The notes: generated by a model not told the origin, from the sequence alone. DNA of 64,000 nucleotides from Actinomyces ruminis (GCF_002154335.2 NZ_MTPX02000009.1:1-64000); one strand, 5' to 3'. Positions 9,796-19,697 are shown, counted from the stretch's first letter. A program made the numbers and translations.

Positions 9796-10494
9796 ATGCG
9801 TACTTCCGTCCAGTCGCGCGGCGCGGCCGCAATCAGCGCCGCCAACGACCTCGCCCGCGCCGTCAAACCCAAGCTACGCGGATGGATCCACGCCTGTACC
9901 GCGCCACTGGCGCTGGCCGCCTGCATCGTGCTGACGGCGCTGGCACCGGGCGCAGGACTCAAGTGGGCATGTGCCGCCTACCTGGTCTGCTCGCTGCTGT
10001 TATTCGCCAACTCGGGCGTGTATCACATCTCCAACGGCCACTTCCCCGGCGCCGTGTCCACGGTGCTGCAGCGCTTCGACCACGCCAACATCTACCTGCT
10101 GATCGCCGGCACCTACACGCCGCTGTCGGTGGCGCTGCTGAACGCCAACACGGCCCGTCTGGTGCTGGGAATCGTGTGGGGCGGGGCTGTGCTCGGCATC
10201 CTGACCACCCTGCTGTGGCCGACGGCGCCGCGCTGGCTGTCGACCCTGTTCTATATACTGCTCGGCTGGGTGGCATTGTGGTTCCTGCCTCAGTTCTGGG
10301 TCACCGGCGGCCCGGCAATCGTGTGGCTGCTGGTGGCCGGCGGCGTTGTCTACACGGTCGGCGGCATCATCTACGCGCGCAAGCGCCCCGACCCGTTCCC
10401 CCGCTGGTTCGGCTTCCATGAGATCTTCCACGCCTGCACGGTGGCCGCCTGGGCCTGCCAGTGCACGGCCTGCTACCTGGCCGTGCTGGGTTGA
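9796..10494 (+). CDS. trhA: Hemolysin III / TrhA-family membrane protein
   Basis: The 232-residue protein has seven predicted membrane segments and the family residues YHISNG near residue 76, RFDHANIYLLIAGTYTP, and the C-terminal GFHEIFHACTVAAWACQ, whose Ser, Asp and His residues form the metal-like site of the PAQR/hemolysin III fold. TrhA proteins act in membrane homeostasis; true haemolysis is not established for most members. The ATG follows GTGAGGAGAACCGTCG. A strong palindrome lies directly upstream and suggests control by a repressor. In M. tuberculosis a hemolysin III gene also lies next to the prenyl synthase gene. Confidence 0.9.
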   Translation: MRTSVQSRGAAAISAANDLARAVKPKLRGWIHACTAPLALAACIVLTALAPGAGLKWACAAYLVCSLLLFANSGVYHISNGHFPGAVSTVLQRFDHANIYLLIAGTYTPLSVALLNANTARLVLGIVWGGAVLGILTTLLWPTAPRWLSTLFYILLGWVALWFLPQFWVTGGPAIVWLLVAGGVVYTVGGIIYARKRPDPFPRWFGFHEIFHACTVAAWACQCTACYLAVLG

Positions 10495-10593
10495 GGGAGC
10501 AGGAGCCGCACCCCTCCACCGGCCTCGCAGACCCCGGACCGGCGAAACCACCGCGGCGCGCGCTCACCTCATAGACACGCGATCCCGCCACGA

Positions 10594-10651
10594 ACACGTG
10601 TTTTGGAGTTCTACACGCGCTAAGCACCCGCAAAGCGCCGAAAACGCGTGT
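10594..10651. repeat. Imperfect inverted repeat between hemolysin III and ppk2 genes
   Basis: ACACGTGTTTTGG at 10594-10606 is mirrored imperfectly by the segment CCGAAAACGCGTGT ending at 10651, within a 242-base gap that holds no gene. It may act as a terminator or be a degenerate intergenic repeat. Confidence 0.35.
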
Positions 10652-10736
10652 CTCAGAGGCAAAGTCGTGTGCGAGAGGCAGACCCGCGCACAGCTACGCT
10701 GTGATCCACGCGACCGGTACAGGACGGGGAACCGAG

Positions 10737-11771
10737 ATGCCCAAGAAGAACGGCAAGAACGGCAGTTCCGCACACGACCACCTTCGCCGCGGCCCGCTGC
10801 GCGATGTGAGCCGCTGGTCCCTCGATCCGCGCGCGGCCCTGCGCGTAGAGCCCTCCTTCGTCCTGGCGTCCTTCGAACACGCGGCCACCCCCGGATGGGA
10901 TGGCGGCGAGGCGGAGGCGGCCGTCTACGTGGAGGCAGCCACACCGCTGCTGGCCTCGTTGCAAGAGCGCCTGTTCGCCGCCTCTAGGGAGGGCTCCCCC
11001 AAGCGCATCCTCGTGGTTGCCCAGGGCCTGGACACCTCCGGAAAGGGCGGGCTCGCACGGCACGTCATGGGACTGGTCGATCCGCAGGGCGTGCATTTGA
11101 AGGCCTTCAAGACCCCCACCGAGGAGGAGCTGGCGCACGACTTCCTGTGGCGGATCCGCATGGCCGTGCCGGGACCCGGCATGATCGGCTTCTTCGACCG
11201 CTCCCACTACGAGGACATCCTCGTTCCCGGAGCCAGTGGCATGCTCGACGACAACGCCTTCACTGAGCGCGTGGAGCAGATCCGCGGCTTTGAGGAGGAA
11301 CTCATCGCGGCGGGCACCACGATCCTGAAGGTAGCGCTGATGATCTCGCACGAGCAGCAGGGGCTGCGTCTGCTGGAGCGCATTGACCGCCCGGACAAGC
11401 GCTGGAAGTACTCGCCGTCGGACCTGAGCACGCGCGCCAAATGGTTCGACTACCAGGCGATCTACCAGCGGATGCTGCCGGCTACCTCCTTCGAGGCGGC
11501 TCCATGGTATGCGGTGCCTGCGGATTCCAAGTGGTACGCGCGGCTAGTGCTCACCGAGCTGCTGCTGCGCGCCCTGGCGGAGCAGCAGGTCTCCTGGCCA
11601 CCGGCGTCATTCGACGTCGAGGCGGAGCGGGAGCGTGTTCGTTCCACCCTTTCCCCCGGCTCGCTCGCCCGCTACGACGCCCGCCGCGAGGAGCGGCTGA
11701 GGCGGGCCAACAGCAAGGACGCCGTCGTCGATGCCGCGGCTGCCGAGGCGCGATCCGACCGGAGCGTATAG
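10737..11771 (+). CDS. ppk2: Polyphosphate kinase 2 family protein
   Basis: PPK2 enzymes move phosphate between polyphosphate and nucleotides in the cytoplasm. The 344-residue product from ATG 10737 (preceded by GGACGGGGA) has the Walker A loop AQGLDTSGKGG, the Walker B and lid region IGFFDRSHYEDIL, and YSPSDLSTRAKWFDYQ then PWYAVPADSKWYAR, all typical of the family. An N-terminal basic tail MPKKNGKN precedes the core, and the C-terminus after residue 310 is a charged helix. Which PPK2 class and which nucleotide it uses cannot be decided by eye. The gene stands alone upstream of greA. Confidence 0.92.
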   Translation: MPKKNGKNGSSAHDHLRRGPLRDVSRWSLDPRAALRVEPSFVLASFEHAATPGWDGGEAEAAVYVEAATPLLASLQERLFAASREGSPKRILVVAQGLDTSGKGGLARHVMGLVDPQGVHLKAFKTPTEEELAHDFLWRIRMAVPGPGMIGFFDRSHYEDILVPGASGMLDDNAFTERVEQIRGFEEELIAAGTTILKVALMISHEQQGLRLLERIDRPDKRWKYSPSDLSTRAKWFDYQAIYQRMLPATSFEAAPWYAVPADSKWYARLVLTELLLRALAEQQVSWPPASFDVEAERERVRSTLSPGSLARYDARREERLRRANSKDAVVDAAAAEARSDRSV

Positions 11772-11853
11772 ACTCGCTCTTTATATCCAGACAGCACCTG
11801 AGGATTTCTGAGGATTTCTGACGGTTACTGCCGCCCGTTCGCAAGGAGGAACC

Positions 11854-12348
11854 ATGGCCGAAGAGACCACCGAACAGCAGGGCACCTGGCTCACCCAGGA
11901 GGCGTACGACCGACTCACCGAGGAACTCGAGCGTCGCAAGAACGTTGACCGCAAGGCGATCGCCCAGCGCGTGGAGGCCGCCCGCCAGGAGGGCGATCTG
12001 CGCGAGAACGCCGGTTACCACGCGGCTCGCGAAGAGGCGTCGCTCAACGAGGCCCGCATCGTCACACTCACCGAGATGCTGGAGCACGCACAGGTCGGCG
12101 CCGCCGCCTTCGATGGCTCCGTCACCGCGGGCACGGTCGTAACCGCGAAAGTCGCCGGTCGCGAACAGACCTTCGCCCTGGGCGGGCAGGAGATCACCGA
12201 GGACGTCCCCGAAGGGGTCAAGGTCTTCTCCCCCGACGCCCCTCTTGGCCGCGCCCTCATGGGCCACCGCGCCGGTGAGACCGTCACCTACAACGCCCCC
12301 ACCGGTAAGGAGATCTCCGCGGAGATCATCGACGTCAAGGCTCTCTGA
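11854..12348 (+). CDS. greA: Transcription elongation factor GreA
   Basis: GreA rescues backtracked RNA polymerase by stimulating transcript cleavage. The 164-residue product has the N-terminal coiled coil with TQEAYDRLTEELERRKN and REGDLRENAGYHAAREEAS-like sequence (here QEGDLRENAGYHAAREEA), whose acidic tip residues are the functional Asp and Glu, and a C-terminal FKBP-like domain ending FSPDAPLGRALMGHRAGE. A strong ribosome site (CAAGGAGGAACC) precedes ATG 11854, and a hairpin follows the stop. Confidence 0.97.
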   Translation: MAEETTEQQGTWLTQEAYDRLTEELERRKNVDRKAIAQRVEAARQEGDLRENAGYHAAREEASLNEARIVTLTEMLEHAQVGAAAFDGSVTAGTVVTAKVAGREQTFALGGQEITEDVPEGVKVFSPDAPLGRALMGHRAGETVTYNAPTGKEISAEIIDVKAL

Positions 12349-12363
12349 CACATCTGCTCAGCT

Positions 12364-12404
12364 GCGTGTCCCGTTCCCGCCCGTGCGGTGAGAACGGGAC
12401 ACGC
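12364..12404 (+). terminator. Hairpin terminator after greA
   Basis: GCGTGTCCCGTTC at 12364-12376 pairs perfectly with GAACGGGACACGC at 12392-12404 across a 15-base loop, starting 16 bases after the greA stop. No T-tract follows, which is common in high-GC organisms. Confidence 0.75.
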
Positions 12405-12736
12405 CCATACCTCCCCGAATCCGCGCTTGGGGCTTGCCCCGCCAGCGTGGAGGTCCAGCACTGGTCGAGCCGTCACGGATCATTCCGGACCGCATACCAC
12501 GCCTAGCGGCTGGCTAGTTCAAGGGATGCCGAATCGCACCCCGCCCCGATCAACATCGACCTTCTTCCACCATTTCAACGAACAACCCCACTGCCACGCA
12601 TACACGCTCACGCCGATGACTCTCTTGCTTCACATCTCATTCGACATCTTGTTCCATGGCGTTGCGCACATACGCCCCCGGCGTACTCCCATGGATCATT
12701 CTTAACGCGCTCGGCTGCCCCAAGTACGGTGGTCCC
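12405..12736. other. Gene-free interval before msrA
   Basis: About 330 bases between the greA terminator and msrA. It is less GC-rich than its surroundings near 12540-12660. I see no conserved gene, RNA or clear promoter in it. Confidence 0.5.
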
Positions 12737-13483
12737 ATGACAGCATCCACGCAGTCCACCCCGCACACCGGCGCGACGCCGACGCGCCCCCGCCCGGCCC
12801 GCAACCCCGAAATCCCCGGACGGGAGAACACGCTTCTGCCCGACCCGGGCGAGCACGTCGTCCTGGGCACTCCCCTGAACGGCCCCTGGCCCGAAGGCAC
12901 CCAGGTGCTCTATCTGGCGGGCGGCTGCTTCTGGGGCGTGGAACGTTTCCTGTGGCGCCAGCCCGGCGTGGTCGCCACCGCCGTGGGCTACATGGGCGGC
13001 ACCACCCCGAACGCCACCTACCGGGAGGTGTGTACCGGCGCCACCGGCCACGCCGAGACGGTGCGCGTCGCCTACGACCCGGCCGTGTGCGGCGCGGGCG
13101 GAGAGACCCTGCTGCGCACCTTCTGGGAGAACCACGACTCCACCCAGCTGAACCGACACGGCAACGACATCGGCACCCAGTACCGTTCAGCGGTGTGGAC
13201 CACGACGTCGGCGCAGGCAAATGCCGCCCTGGCCATCCGGGCTGCCTTCCAGGGGGAGCTGACCCGGCTGGGACGCGGCACCTGCGTGACCACCATCGCC
13301 CCGGCCACGGAGCTGTACGACGAGTTCGGCGGGCCGTTCTACCTGGCCGAGGACTACCACCAGGGCTACCTGGACAAGAACCCCAACGGCTACTGCAACC
13401 ACGGCCCCAACGGCATCACCTGCCCGGTGGGGATTGCAAATGTGCCCGCGCAGACTGACGTGCTGCCACCGGAGGCGATGTAA
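12737..13483 (+). CDS. msrA: Peptide-methionine (S)-S-oxide reductase MsrA
   Basis: MsrA reduces methionine-S-sulfoxide in oxidised proteins. ATG 12737 gives 248 residues with the catalytic motif GGCFWG (Cys64), then VGYMGG, GHAETVRV, FWENHDSTQLNRHGNDIGTQYRS and a C-terminal EDYHQGYLDKNPNGYC-type tail carrying possible resolving cysteines. The frame is also open upstream to 12656, but that part has no family match and a GGTGG ribosome site precedes 12737. The N-terminal extension of about 55 residues before the core resembles the longer E. coli-type MsrA. No MsrB is adjacent. Confidence 0.95.
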   Translation: MTASTQSTPHTGATPTRPRPARNPEIPGRENTLLPDPGEHVVLGTPLNGPWPEGTQVLYLAGGCFWGVERFLWRQPGVVATAVGYMGGTTPNATYREVCTGATGHAETVRVAYDPAVCGAGGETLLRTFWENHDSTQLNRHGNDIGTQYRSAVWTTTSAQANAALAIRAAFQGELTRLGRGTCVTTIAPATELYDEFGGPFYLAEDYHQGYLDKNPNGYCNHGPNGITCPVGIANVPAQTDVLPPEAM

Positions 13484-13558
13484 GTTGCGCGCTGAGGCCG
13501 GAAGGAGGCACCAAACGTCTCCTCCCGGCCCGCCGCACCCGCCATGGCGCGTCGCATC

Positions 13559-13620
13559 TGCCGGTCTCGACGCGTTATAAGTGCCGGTCTGGATGCGGTA
13601 CTTGCGCCGGTCTCGGTGAG
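13559..13620. repeat. 23-bp tandem repeat, copy B (about 2.7 units)
   Basis: Units start at 13559, 13582 and 13605, each opening with a GCCGGTCT core, in the gap between the convergent msrA and lysE-family genes. Same unit and period as copy A. Confidence 0.8.
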
Positions 13621-13634
13621 GACGGCCGCCGCCT

Positions 13635-14346
13635 TCAGGAGCCCAGGGCCAGGTTGAGGGCCACGCCCAGCATGACCAGGCCGACCAGCACGTCCAGTAC
13701 CCGCCAGGTGCGCGCTGGACAGCGGCCCGGACAGCGTCCGCGCCCCGAGCCCGAGCGCCGTGAACCACACCACGGAGGCGGTACCGGCACCGGCGGCGGC
13801 CACCCACCGGGCCTCGCCGAAGCCGTTGGTGACCGTGCCGAGCATGAGCACGGTGTCGAGGTAGACGTGCGGGTTCAGCCAGGTCAGCGCCACCGTGGTC
13901 AAAGCCACCGACGACGCCGCACGCGCCTGGTCCTGTTCAAGCGCGCCCGGACGCATGGCGGAGCGGAAGCTGGAGACCGCAAAGCCGATCAGATAGAACA
14001 CGCCGCCCCAGCGCAGTACCTCCGGCACCCAAGGCGCCAGGCGGGTAACCACACCGATCCCACCGGTGCCGATAACAATGAGCAGTAGATCGCTGAGCGC
14101 GCAGATCGCAATCACCAAGCCGATGTGTTGGCGGCGTACGCCCTGGCGCAGCACCCACGCGTTTTGTGCGCCAATGGCCACGATCAGTCCCAGCCCGGTG
14201 GCGAAGCCGGTGACGGCGGGGGCCAAGCCGGAGACAGCCGCAGAGACCGCCGGCGGAGCGGCGACCAGGACCGAAGCCGCGGGCGCACTTGAAGCCATCA
14301 ATGAGCTGAACGCATTCAGGGACATCACGGGGGCCGGGATCGCCAT
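13635..14346 (-). CDS. LysE/ArgO-family amino acid exporter, one frameshift
   Basis: This is a small multi-pass membrane exporter, with GLGLIVAIGAQNAWVLRQG as the family N-terminal signature, ICALSDLLLIVIGTGGIG, and TWLNPHVYLDTVLMLG in the middle. The final helix, VLDVLVGLVMLGVALNLALGS, is in another frame; one indel near 13708 joins it and gives a stop at 13635 and about 237 residues. The start is uncertain: ATG 14346 gives a 40-residue hydrophobic Ala-rich lead before the usual first helix. LysE proteins export lysine or arginine; the substrate here is not known. Confidence 0.88.
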
Positions 14347-14559
14347 GGGGTGACCCTACGCGTTCCAAGCAACGCGCCGAAAGCGGCCCCTGCTCGGGCC
14401 TCGTCCCGGCGCCACGGGTCCTGCTGTGCAGGGGAGGACGTGAGGAGTCCGGGACCACCCCTGCACCCGCACCGCACTCGTGCTGCACCCGGCCGCCCCG
14501 ACCCGCCGTGGGCGGGCGGCGCGTCGGGGATCGCGCCGGAAATGTGCCAATATCAGGGC

Positions 14560-17110
14560 ATGAGTGAGCGCAATGACTTCACAAACGACCGCGGCTACGG
14601 CGACCGTGGCAATCGGCGTGACCGATATGATCGTGGCGACCGACGCGACCGCGGGGACTATCGCGGCTCCGGCGGCTATGACCGCGGCTACCGCAGCAAC
14701 TACCGGGGCGACGGCGATCGCGGCTACGGTCGGGATCGCGGCTACGGCGACCGACGCGAAGATCGGGGTTACAGCCGCGACCGCGGGTACGACCGCGGCG
14801 GCCGCGGCTACGGCCAGGACCGGGGCTACCGCAATAACCGGCAGGACCGGGACTATCGTGACAACCGCGGCTATGGGGACCGGCGCGGACGCGACTACCA
14901 GCATGATGACCGCGGCGGCCGGGGATATGACCGCGGTGGGCGCGGCTACGACCGGAGCGGCCGGGACCGCGACTACCGGCGCGAGAACCGCCGCCACGAC
15001 AAGGGCCCGCGCACGGGGACGCTCAGCGATCTGGTGGATTACCTGCACGTACTCGACGGCCGCTCCTATGCCGCCTATCGCGACACGATCGGCCACTATC
15101 GTGCCCCCGAGGCTGGGTCCTGCACGTCGACTACGTCCAGCCTGATCCCTACGCCCCGCCCACGCGCATCCGCATTCAGGTTCCTGCCGACTTGCCGGCC
15201 CTGAGGCTGTTGCACGAGGAGGACCTGCTGTCCACCCACGACCGCCGTGTCGCGGTGGGCGACTTCCTCACCCGTGAACTACACCGCGGTTTCCGCGGCA
15301 CCAATCTCTCGATCGCCGCCCCCGGTCAGGAGATTCTCGAACGCTGCTCCGTCATCGTCTCCGCCCCCGCCGCAGCCGATCCCGAGGCGCAGACCGACGA
15401 CGGCGCCCCCTCCGCGGCACCCACCGCGGACGCGGAGGAAGCGCGCGTCCCCGAGGAACAGGCCGACGGAGTCGTAGACCTGTTCACGGTGCTGACCGAG
15501 GCGGAGGCCGACGACTCGGCCGGCCCCGAAGCGGAGGCAGCGAGTAGCCCCGAGGAGGCCGCCGCTGCGGTCGACACCGACGCGTCCGTTCCCCTCAAGG
15601 ACGTGCCCGCCGCGGACGATTTCGCCACCGTCATCGGCTCCACCGAGCCCGTCGACGCCGCGGCTGCAGCGCCGTCGGCGCAGGTCACATTCACCGAGCC
15701 GGCCACCGACGTCGTCGACAGCGCCGACGATGCTGCGGACACCGCGGCTGCCGAAGCAGCGGACGCGCCCACAACGGCGGCCCGCCCTACCCCCGACTTC
15801 ATCATCGAAATCAGGGCGCGTGTGGCGCTGCCGGCCCGGGGTCGCTCCATCCGCGGGCGGGAGGCCGCCAACATCTTCAGCCACGACCTGACCCGCGAGG
15901 TCAACGCGGCCCTGGACCTGACCGGTGAGCGGGCCGAGCGCCTGCTGGCGCACGTCGCCGCGCTGGAGGACCACCGGGCGCTGACGCGGGCGGTGTTGGA
16001 CAACGGCTGGGTGTCCTTCCTCGCGGACGCCTCGATCCTGCCGCGCCGCTCCGGCGTCAGCGACGCCCCCATGGAGGAGGGCGCCATTCCACTGACGGCC
16101 CCCGATTCACTCGCCGCCACCGTCATCCTGCCCCACGCGGGTGAAGTGCGCGGAACCGTGATCGGTTCCGGGGTGACGCTTATCGTCGGCGGCGGCTACC
16201 ATGGCAAGTCCACGCTGCTGAGCGCGATCGAGCGCGGCGTCTACCCGCACGTGCCGGGCGACGGACGCGAGCTGGTGGCCACGGTCCCGGATGCCGTCAA
16301 GGTGCGCGCCGCCGATGGGCGGTCCGTCACGGGTGTGGATCTGACCCCGTTCATCTCCCACCTGCCCGGCGGGAGGGACACCGTCTCCTTCACCACCACC
16401 AACGCCTCGGGCTCCACCTCCCAGGCGGCCTCCATCGTGGAGTCGATCGAGGCGGGGACTTCTGCCTTGCTGCTGGATGAGGACACCTCCGCCACCAACC
16501 TGCTGATCCGCGACGCGCGCATGCGCACGTTGGTGGCCGACGACCAGGAGCCGATCACACCCTTCGTGGACCGGGTGGGGGCGCTGGCAGAGGCCGGCAT
16601 CTCCACGGTGCTGGTCATGGGCGGCTCCGGGGACTACCTGGACGTGGCCGACCGGGTGCTGCTGCTGGACTCCTACGTGCTGCACGACGCCACCGAGCAG
16701 GCCGCCGAGGTGGCCGCCGCCCAGCCGCGGGAGACCACGGCGCTGGCCGACTTCCCCATGCAGGCCCCGCGCGTGCCCCTGCCCTCGCAGCGCACGCAGC
16801 GCGGGCCGGTGCGCACGCGCTCGCGCGGCACCGACTCGCTCACGCTGGACCGAGAGGACATCGACATCTCCGATGTGGCCGGTGTGGTCGAGTCCGGGCA
16901 GGCGGAGGCGGTGGCCTACGCCCTGCGGGCGCTGCTGGAGCAGCGTTTCGACGGGGAGTCGACGCTGGCCGAGTGCCTGGAGGACCTGGACGCGCTGCTG
17001 GACGATGAGGGACTGGACGCCTGGACCGCCGCCCGGCCTTCCTGGTGCGCCCGCGCATGGTGGATGTGGCAGCCGCGGTCAACCGGTACCGCAAGCTCAA
17101 GCTGGCCTGA
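14560..17110 (+). CDS. ABC-class ATPase (PF09818-like) with Arg/Gly/Tyr/Asp-rich N-terminal tail, two frameshifts
   Basis: ATG 14560 opens about 145 residues made almost only of Arg, Gly, Tyr and Asp in repeats such as GYGDR, DRGYG and GGRGYDR. The folded part starts at GTLSDLVDYLHVLDGRSY. One missing G near 15112 rejoins it to GWVLHVDYVQPDPY and LLHEEDLLSTHDRRVAVGDF. An Ala/Asp/Glu-rich insertion of about 150 residues follows, then the ATPase core with Walker A GGGYHGKSTLL, a signature-like NASGSTSQAASIVES, and Walker B TSALLLDEDTSATN. A second indel near 17037 restores the C-terminus FLVRPRMVDVAAAVNRY and the stop at 17108. The core matches the predicted ABC-class ATPase family that includes the trypanosome RNA-binding protein MRB1590. 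Function in bacteria is unknown; RNA or nucleic acid binding is an inference. Confidence 0.82.
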
Positions 17111-17116
17111 ACCTGA

Positions 17117-17154
17117 GTGTGCGGCGCGGCGCCGCCTGACGCCGCGCCGCACAC
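17117..17154 (+). terminator. Hairpin terminator after ABC-class ATPase gene
   Basis: GTGTGCGGCGCGGCG at 17117-17131 pairs perfectly with CGCCGCGCCGCACAC at 17140-17154 across an 8-base loop, 7 bases after the stop codon. Confidence 0.75.
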
Positions 17155-17220
17155 GCTGGATTCCAGCCCACTCAAGAAAACCGCGGAATCATGCGGTTCT
17201 TCCGTTGGAGACCAAATCGG

Positions 17221-17273
17221 TGAGGGGCTTCCCGTGTGCGGCCGAGGTCGCGGCGCACACGGGAAGCCCCTCA
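17221..17273. terminator. Strong 20-bp hairpin between convergent genes
   Basis: Bases 17221-17240 (start TGAGGGGCTTCCC) are the exact reverse complement of 17254-17273, with a 13-base loop. It lies between the ABC-class ATPase gene (+) and the FMN reductase gene (-) and could stop transcription in either direction. Confidence 0.7.
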
Positions 17274-17400
17274 TCTCTTCACAGGCGCGGTTCAGTGAGT
17301 CTCCACTTTCGCCCGCCATTGCAATGTTTAGTTGGGAACGCTCCGGCCGAGGGAGCCGACCTCCGGTGTGCGGCGGACGGCCGCCCCGTCCAAGTCCAGT

Positions 17401-17957
17401 TCAGCGCAGCGCGGCCAGGGCCTGGTCCTGGGCGACAATGGCCTGCACCATCGCGGGAACCTCGACGTCGTGGAAGGCGGCGGGGGCGAAGCTGGACATG
17501 TTCTCGAAGTCCGTGGCCAGGTGCAGGTTGACCTGTGCGCCGACGACGCCAGTGGTGAAGTTCGCCAGGATCAGGCGCAGGGCCTCGATCGGGCGGTGGC
17601 CCGCGGAGAAGGAGTAGCCGACCAGGCCGACGGCCTTGTGGGCCAGGACGGACGGGGTGATGAAGTCGATCGCGTTCTTCAGTGCACCCGGGATGGAGTG
17701 GTTGTACTCCGGGGTGACGAAGATGTAGGCGTCGTAGGCGGCCAGGGTCTCGTTCCACTTCACCGCGGCCGGGTCCTTGGCGGGAGCATCATCGGGGGAA
17801 GCTCTTCAGCGAAGATGGGCAGGTTGAAGGAGGCCAGCTCGAGGACAGTGGCCTCCACGCCCTCAACCGTGTTGGCCTTGTCGGCAACCCACTGGGCGAC
17901 GGGGCCGCCCACAGAAGCGGGGCGGACGGAACCGGAGATCACGGCGATCTTGGTCAT
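17401..17957 (-). CDS. NAD(P)H-dependent FMN reductase family protein, one frameshift
   Basis: The flavodoxin-like protein has the N-terminal flavin phosphate loop VISGSVRPASVGGPVAQWV and, further on, YIFVTPEYNHSIPGALKNAI, the signature of NADPH-dependent FMN reductases (SsuE/azoreductase-like, PF03358). The two halves are offset by one missing base near 17787 in PPMMAPAKDP. Full length is about 185 residues, normal for the family. ATG 17957 follows TAAGGAGTGCTAC. It diverges from ilvA across 165 bases. The physiological substrate (flavin, quinone, azo dye) is not known. Confidence 0.88.
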
Positions 17958-18122
17958 GTAGCACTCCTTAAAAGCGCGGTTGAAAGCAAATCAAGCAAGC
18001 CGGACTTTAGGCCATAGGTCCCGCCGTGCATATAGCTCAATCAATGACCTTGCTCATACTCATCGAGGCATCCTCTAGAACCGTGTGCGATCCCAGCAGG
18101 CGGCCCCGGTTAGGCTGAGGGT

Positions 18123-19697
18123 GTGAGTGACGCCGGAAGCAATGGAAACCACATAGGTGACGACGCCCCCTGGGACGGCGCCCGCTACCTGCGGGAGATC
18201 CTGCTGGCCCCCGTATACGAGGCCGCCGAGCACACGCCGCTGCAGCCGATGCCTGCACTGTCCACCCGCCTGGGCAACACGGTCGAGGTCAAGCGCGAGG
18301 ACCTGCAGTCCGTGCATTCTTTCAAGATTCGCGGCGCCTACAACGCCATGCGCTCCCTGTCCGGCGCCGAGCGCGAGCGCGGCGTGGTCACCGCCTCCGC
18401 CGGCAACCACGCCCAGGGGGTAGCGCGCTCCGCCGCCCTGCTGGGCGTGCGCGCACTGATCGTCATGCCCACCGTCACCCCGCGCATCAAGGTCGACGCC
18501 GTAAGCGCCCTGGGCGGCGAGGTGCTGCTGAGCGGCGACAACTTCGATGCCGCCAAGGCCGAGGCGCTGCGCCTGGCCGAGGCGGAGGGACTGACCTACA
18601 TCGCTCCCTTCGACGATCCGCGCGTCATCGCCGGCCAGGGCACAATCGGACTGGAGATGATCCAGCAGGACGCCAACCTGGACCGCGTGTTCGTTCCCGT
18701 GGGCGGCGGCGGCCTGGTCTCCGGAATCGCCGTACTGATCAAACAGTTGCTCCCGCAGGTGCAGGTGATCGGCGTCGAGCACGAGGAGTCGGCCTGCCTG
18801 AACGCCGCGCTGGCCGCCGGCGAGCCGGTCACGCTGGAGCACGTCGGCCTATTCGCCGAAGGCGTGGCCGTGCGCCGGATCGGGGACGAGACCTTCCGCC
18901 TGTGCGCCGAGCTGCTCGACGACGTCGTCACCGTGTCCTCGGACGAGGTCTCCGCTGCCGTAAGGGACCTGTTCGAGGACCTGCGGGCCGTACCGGAGCC
19001 GAGCGGCGCCGTCGCCCTGGCGGGCCTGAAGCAGTACGTCGCCGCACACAGTCTCACGGGAGAGCGGCTGGCCTGCGTGCTGTCGGGGGCGAACCTGAAC
19101 TTCCACCAGCTGCGCTACATCTCCGAGCGCGCCGAAATCGGCGAGCAGCGCGAGGCCATCCTGGGCGTGACCATCCCGGAGGTGCAGGGCGAGTTCCTGC
19201 GCTTCGCCTCCGTGCTGGGCGGCCGAGCGGTCACAGAGTTCAACTACCGGGTCTCCGCCTCGGCGCCTCCCGGCGCGCCGGCGCGGATCTTCGTGGGCGT
19301 GCGGCTGACTCGTGGGCGTGCGGAGCGGCGCGAGATCGTCGCCGATCTGGAGGCCGCCGGCTACGGCGTGGTGGACCTGACCGACGACGAGCTCGCCAAG
19401 GTGCATGTGCGCTCCATGATCGGCGGGCGCGCTCCGGAGGGCCTGGTGGAACGGCTGTTCAGCTTCGAGTTCCCCGAGTCCCCCGGGGCGCTGACCCGGT
19501 TCCTGGAGATCCTGGGGACCCGCTGGAACATCACCCTGTTCCACTACCGCACCGACGGCGCCGACTACGGGCGCATCCTGACCGCCTTCGAGGCCGGCCC
19601 GGATGACGCCGAACTGACCGAGCACATGGACCGGCTCGGCTACGCCTACCACGAGGAAACGGAAGACCCCTCCGCCCGCTTCTTCCTGGCCCGCTGA
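18123..19697 (+). CDS. ilvA: Threonine ammonia-lyase, biosynthetic (long form with ACT-like domains)
   Basis: IlvA converts threonine to 2-oxobutanoate, the entry step to isoleucine. The 524-residue product from GTG 18123 has the PLP lysine in HSFKIRGA (Lys68), SAGNHAQGVA, the phosphate loop VPVGGGGLVSGIA, and CVLSGANLNF closing the catalytic domain at about residue 325. The remaining 200 residues hold two ACT-like units, near QREAILGVTIPEVQGEFLRF and RLFSFEFPESPGALTRFLEI, which give feedback control by isoleucine in this long form. ilvD lies nearby on the other strand. Confidence 0.96.
   Translation: MSDAGSNGNHIGDDAPWDGARYLREILLAPVYEAAEHTPLQPMPALSTRLGNTVEVKREDLQSVHSFKIRGAYNAMRSLSGAERERGVVTASAGNHAQGVARSAALLGVRALIVMPTVTPRIKVDAVSALGGEVLLSGDNFDAAKAEALRLAEAEGLTYIAPFDDPRVIAGQGTIGLEMIQQDANLDRVFVPVGGGGLVSGIAVLIKQLLPQVQVIGVEHEESACLNAALAAGEPVTLEHVGLFAEGVAVRRIGDETFRLCAELLDDVVTVSSDEVSAAVRDLFEDLRAVPEPSGAVALAGLKQYVAAHSLTGERLACVLSGANLNFHQLRYISERAEIGEQREAILGVTIPEVQGEFLRFASVLGGRAVTEFNYRVSASAPPGAPARIFVGVRLTRGRAERREIVADLEAAGYGVVDLTDDELAKVHVRSMIGGRAPEGLVERLFSFEFPESPGALTRFLEILGTRWNITLFHYRTDGADYGRILTAFEAGPDDAELTEHMDRLGYAYHEETEDPSARFFLAR

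Noticed and set aside
14356-15096. A minus-strand frame of about 246 codons with strongly hydrophobic Ala/Val/Ile repeats that looks like a membrane protein
   Set aside because: It is the exact antisense of the Arg/Gly/Tyr/Asp repeat region; the hydrophobic pattern is a by-product of the repeated codons.
14564-15145. A plus-strand Ala/Thr-rich frame overlapping the RGY tail
   Set aside because: It is a second frame of the same repeated codons and has no independent ribosome site or homology.
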